DNA of 64,000 nucleotides from Channallabes apus (Eukaryota; Chordata; Actinopteri; Siluriformes; Clariidae), in contig CM060109.1 of assembly GCA_030522415.1 (NCBI GenBank), forward strand, positions 33,796,892 to 33,860,891, given 5' to 3'. The notes below the pieces were generated by a model. The model ran no database searches and was not told the DNA's origin. It saw only the letters and a list, made by a program, of their open reading frames with translations. This document shows positions 61,111 to 64,000 of this stretch, piece by piece. A program made the position numbers and the translations under genes. How positions within the stretch are numbered: the first letter of the stretch is position 1; each line of letters opens with the position of its first letter.

Positions 61111-62599
61111 CACAAAACAGCAAGCAACAGAAGGCATCTCTTCACGTCCCCCCCACCCCCCGCCCCTCTCCCCCAAGGCTTCATCCATCAGTATCCACTC
61201 GCTTTACTCCTCCTGCAGGCACTCTGTCTGTCTCATAGCCTCCATAACTCACTTGCCCTCTGGCTCTCTCCATGGGCCAGATACTCAGAGATCTCATAAC
61301 CAGAGCTCCATATAACTGCAATCTTGTCTTTAGTGACATATATACCATAAATACAATAAACTCAGTGAAGCATTTTAGCTGTGAGGCCTAAGGACTGCCA
61401 TCATTATTATGCTCATGTTTCTTAAAAAAAGAAAAAGATTTTCTGAGTAGTAAAGTAACTCTGCTTCATGTCAGGCTGCACCACTTTATCCATTCACTGG
61501 TTGTTTTCTTATAACAGCACACCCCACTGTATTTTATTCCCTACATAATGCATATATTATAGAGCTAATGGCGTACCAATATCAATGTAAGCTATATACC
61601 ACTTATTCTAAACTCTATTCATTGTAAATTACAAAGTAACTGACTCTGATTGCTTGATAAGATGAACAGGATGAACACATTAACTCAGTAAACTCTATAA
61701 TATTCAGATTTATGACACTAGGACTTAAATATTCAAATACAGGTGTTTTGTGGTGGATAGCTGCCAAAATTCATACAAAAATCACTCATTTTAAAAAGAT
61801 GACCAATTCCACGGATACTGTTCTAGCTGATCTACCGGAACAATCTGAGGGAAATATTTTATATATATTCCTGAGAGTTTTGATTTTTATTAATCAATTA
61901 ATTTTATTAATTAGTACAATGCGGTATTGTATTTACACACTCCAGATGTCAGTCATTTCCCATATTGCTTATATCTCCACAGATTTTTTAACTAATGTAA
62001 AAGATAAATAATCTGCTAAAAGCCAAAGTACTTTAACTCATGCTTGTAATCAAACCTCATGTTTAGATACATAAACACTGTACATAATGACAGTAACAAA
62101 ATAAATGTTCTTGTTTTCTTCTCACCTGCTTGTCTAGCTAGCTAAATTTAGCCTTGATCATAAACAAGTTTATGCTTGCCATCTTCCAGTCGCCTAGCAA
62201 CAGTCGTTCTTACGACTATAACCTCATGATTAGCAACAGAATATTATATTTTCCCACTGCAAAAGCATGAATTAACAGGTTTCTTTAGCTGGTATAATAA
62301 TATCTTCACTTTCAGCAGGGAGGCCTTGTAACAGGTATTGTCTCCAAAATGACAAGAAGTAAACCATTGTTTTTACATTGTAATAAAATGCCTCCCGTCT
62401 GTTGTTTATTGCTTCTCCGGTCAAGGCACCACTTGCCACTCACACCGGTCAGAGTTATCTATGTGAATTATGGGTGTGCAGGTTTCTCAGCAAGTTGCTT
62501 GTAATAACATATTTCCTCCACTTAGGTGTACAAGTTATGTGATCATAATTGTCAGAACATTCAGTACTGTATAAACATCTGAGATAAAATATTTATTGA

Positions 62600-62990
62600 A
62601 TAACTAGATGTGCCAGCGTTTGCACACTTATAAATGCGTTTAAAAAAAAATATCATGTCATCTGTTAAATTTTGGAACAAACTAAAAAATTTTATGTGCC
62701 ATCAGGTGCACGGAATGAAGGTGTGAGATCGCATTTATTAAGTAAGTTGCACACTCATGGGCATTTTCTATTTAAATTTCAAAGTTCCATATCTTCTCGT
62801 GTGCTGATTGCAATGAAACAAAGCCTACAGTATATGTTACCTCAATTTCGGCCAAGTACACATGTAAAAACCCCATTAAAATTTGTTCAGCAGTTTCTAC
62901 AAGATGAGTGCACAAACCAACAGACAAACGGACAGAAGAAAATTGGTCCCAGAATATTTTTTTTTCCGCAAATATCTTCAATGTACAGAT
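62600..62990. repeat. Possible retroelement 3' relic
   Basis: 'AAAACCCCATTAAAATTTGT' then 'tcagcagtttctacaagatg' and 'AACCAACAGACAAACGGACA' resemble 3' regions of certain LINE or Penelope-type repeats that end in 'acagacagac' text. Weakly supported. Confidence 0.35.
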
Positions 62991-63055
62991 GTACAATGTA
63001 CTTTACAGTTGTATTATATGTACTGTATAGATAATAAGCTAATTTAAGAAACAAG

Positions 63056-63255
63056 GGCGATGGTGACTCAGTGTGTTAAGGCTCTGAGTTACTGATCGTC
63101 AGTGGTTCAAGTCCAAGCTCTGCTTGATTGCTGCTCTTAGGCCCTTGAGCAAGGCCCTTAACCCTGTCTGCTCCAGGGATGCTGTCTAATGGCTGACTCT
63201 GCATTCTGACCCCAGCCTACTAACAAAAACTGGGATATGTGAAGAATAAAGAATT
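63056..63255 (+). repeat. tRNA-derived SINE
   Basis: A-box-like 'GATGGTGACTCAGTGTGTTA', B box GGTTCAAGTCC near 63103, then 'GGCCCTTGAGCAAGGCCCTT' shared with 35580-35745, ending in 'GAATAAAGAATTTCATGG'. Related to the third SINE family but with a different 3' body. Confidence 0.8.
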
Positions 63256-64000
63256 TCATGGAATAATAATGTATATGTAACGAATAAAGGCTGAACCTAA
63301 AATCTTGCATTCTCTGCATTACAGCATATACATGGTTTCCAGTATGTACAGAAAACAAGCTGTCTTACATTACAGAGCATGAAGTCTCATTAGCAAAATG
63401 AAATAAATGTCCACCCTGTGGATTTAAGTGAGACTGTGAGGTAGTGGAGAAACTTTCTCTACATTGTGGCCTAACTAATAATAGGGAATTAAAGGGAGAA
63501 ATTTGGGTCATTTATTGTAATTCACACATGAACAGTGCTACTTCTCAAGCAGTTCCTGAAGCAGTTTGTACTTAGTTCCACCAGAAATTCAGGAGAGGAT
63601 TTAATATGCTTCTCTGTTTCTCTTTCCAGTTATCAATATACTGTACTTCTGTTAGAGGAAGATTTACATCAAACTATTAAACACCTAGCCAAACCATCAC
63701 AAATTATCAACACCCCCAGCATGTGGCTTGCTTCATTACAGCCTCTGCACCAGAACCCAATTCTATCCCTCAGTGGCCATAAAGACTATTTATTGGTGCT
63801 GTTGTATTACTTCAGTTATTTACAGATCAAAAGTGCAAAAATGTATAGCTTGCTATATGTGTTCTGCAGCCTCTTGTGTTACGTGAGGAGGCAATTGCTG
63901 TGAGCCACGCTGAAAGTGACCAGATGGCGAGAATGAGCTGGAGCATTCCTTCAGCCTTGACTGCTCTGCATTTTAAACAGTTTGCCTGTCTACATCTCCT

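Overview
This window looks like vertebrate nuclear DNA from a teleost fish. The genes are intron-rich with GT/AG splice sites, dinucleotide microsatellites are abundant, and the repeats are of fish type: Tc1/mariner, hAT, L2- and Rex1-like LINEs, a DIRS-type tyrosine-recombinase retroelement and several tRNA-derived SINEs. The SINE set suggests an otophysan, perhaps a catfish. That last step is inference. There are no prokaryotic genes, operons or CRISPR arrays.

Two protein-coding genes converge on each other. DNAJC15 (MCJ, a mitochondrial inner-membrane J-protein) runs on the plus strand in six coding exons, 2744-22986, and encodes 151 residues. ENOX1 (ecto-NOX disulfide-thiol exchanger 1) runs on the minus strand. 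Fourteen coding exons were traced from 55354 down to 27704, about 623 residues, with splice phase agreeing at every junction. DNAJC15 and ENOX1 are also convergent neighbours on human chromosome 13, so this is conserved synteny. The rest of the window, 55418-64000, is probably 5' non-coding or intronic DNA of ENOX1.

Layout: 1-2340 is upstream DNA with SINE relics. 2340-2743 is the probable DNAJC15 promoter and 5'UTR, with an RFX X-box-like site. Intron 2 of DNAJC15 holds an inverted-repeat element built round a near-loopless 60-bp palindrome, a SINE and a 5'-truncated L2 LINE. Intron 3 holds a Tc1 element (9835-16224) into which a non-autonomous hAT and an apparently full-length Rex1/CR1-group LINE with an uninterrupted endonuclease-RT ORF have inserted. 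23231-26800 is intergenic with mariner relics. ENOX1 introns carry a second Tc1 relic containing a SINE with a perfect 12-bp target duplication, a small TAA-flanked MITE, SINE fragments, a perfect X-box palindrome next to an exon, and a structurally complete but decayed DIRS element (47499-53501) that has itself received two related BED-finger hAT elements.

DNAJC15 and ENOX1 have no known shared pathway. DNAJC15 is tied to TIM23 and respiratory-chain control, ENOX1 to cell-surface NADH/hydroquinone oxidation. The mobile elements form nested strata that give a relative insertion order. No wholly new system was found. The most unusual structures are the near-perfect palindrome at 3910-4048, the nested Tc1[hAT][LINE] block, and the DIRS element with its diagnostic split inverted repeats and internal complementary region. 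All calls rest on reading the sequence; no database search was run.
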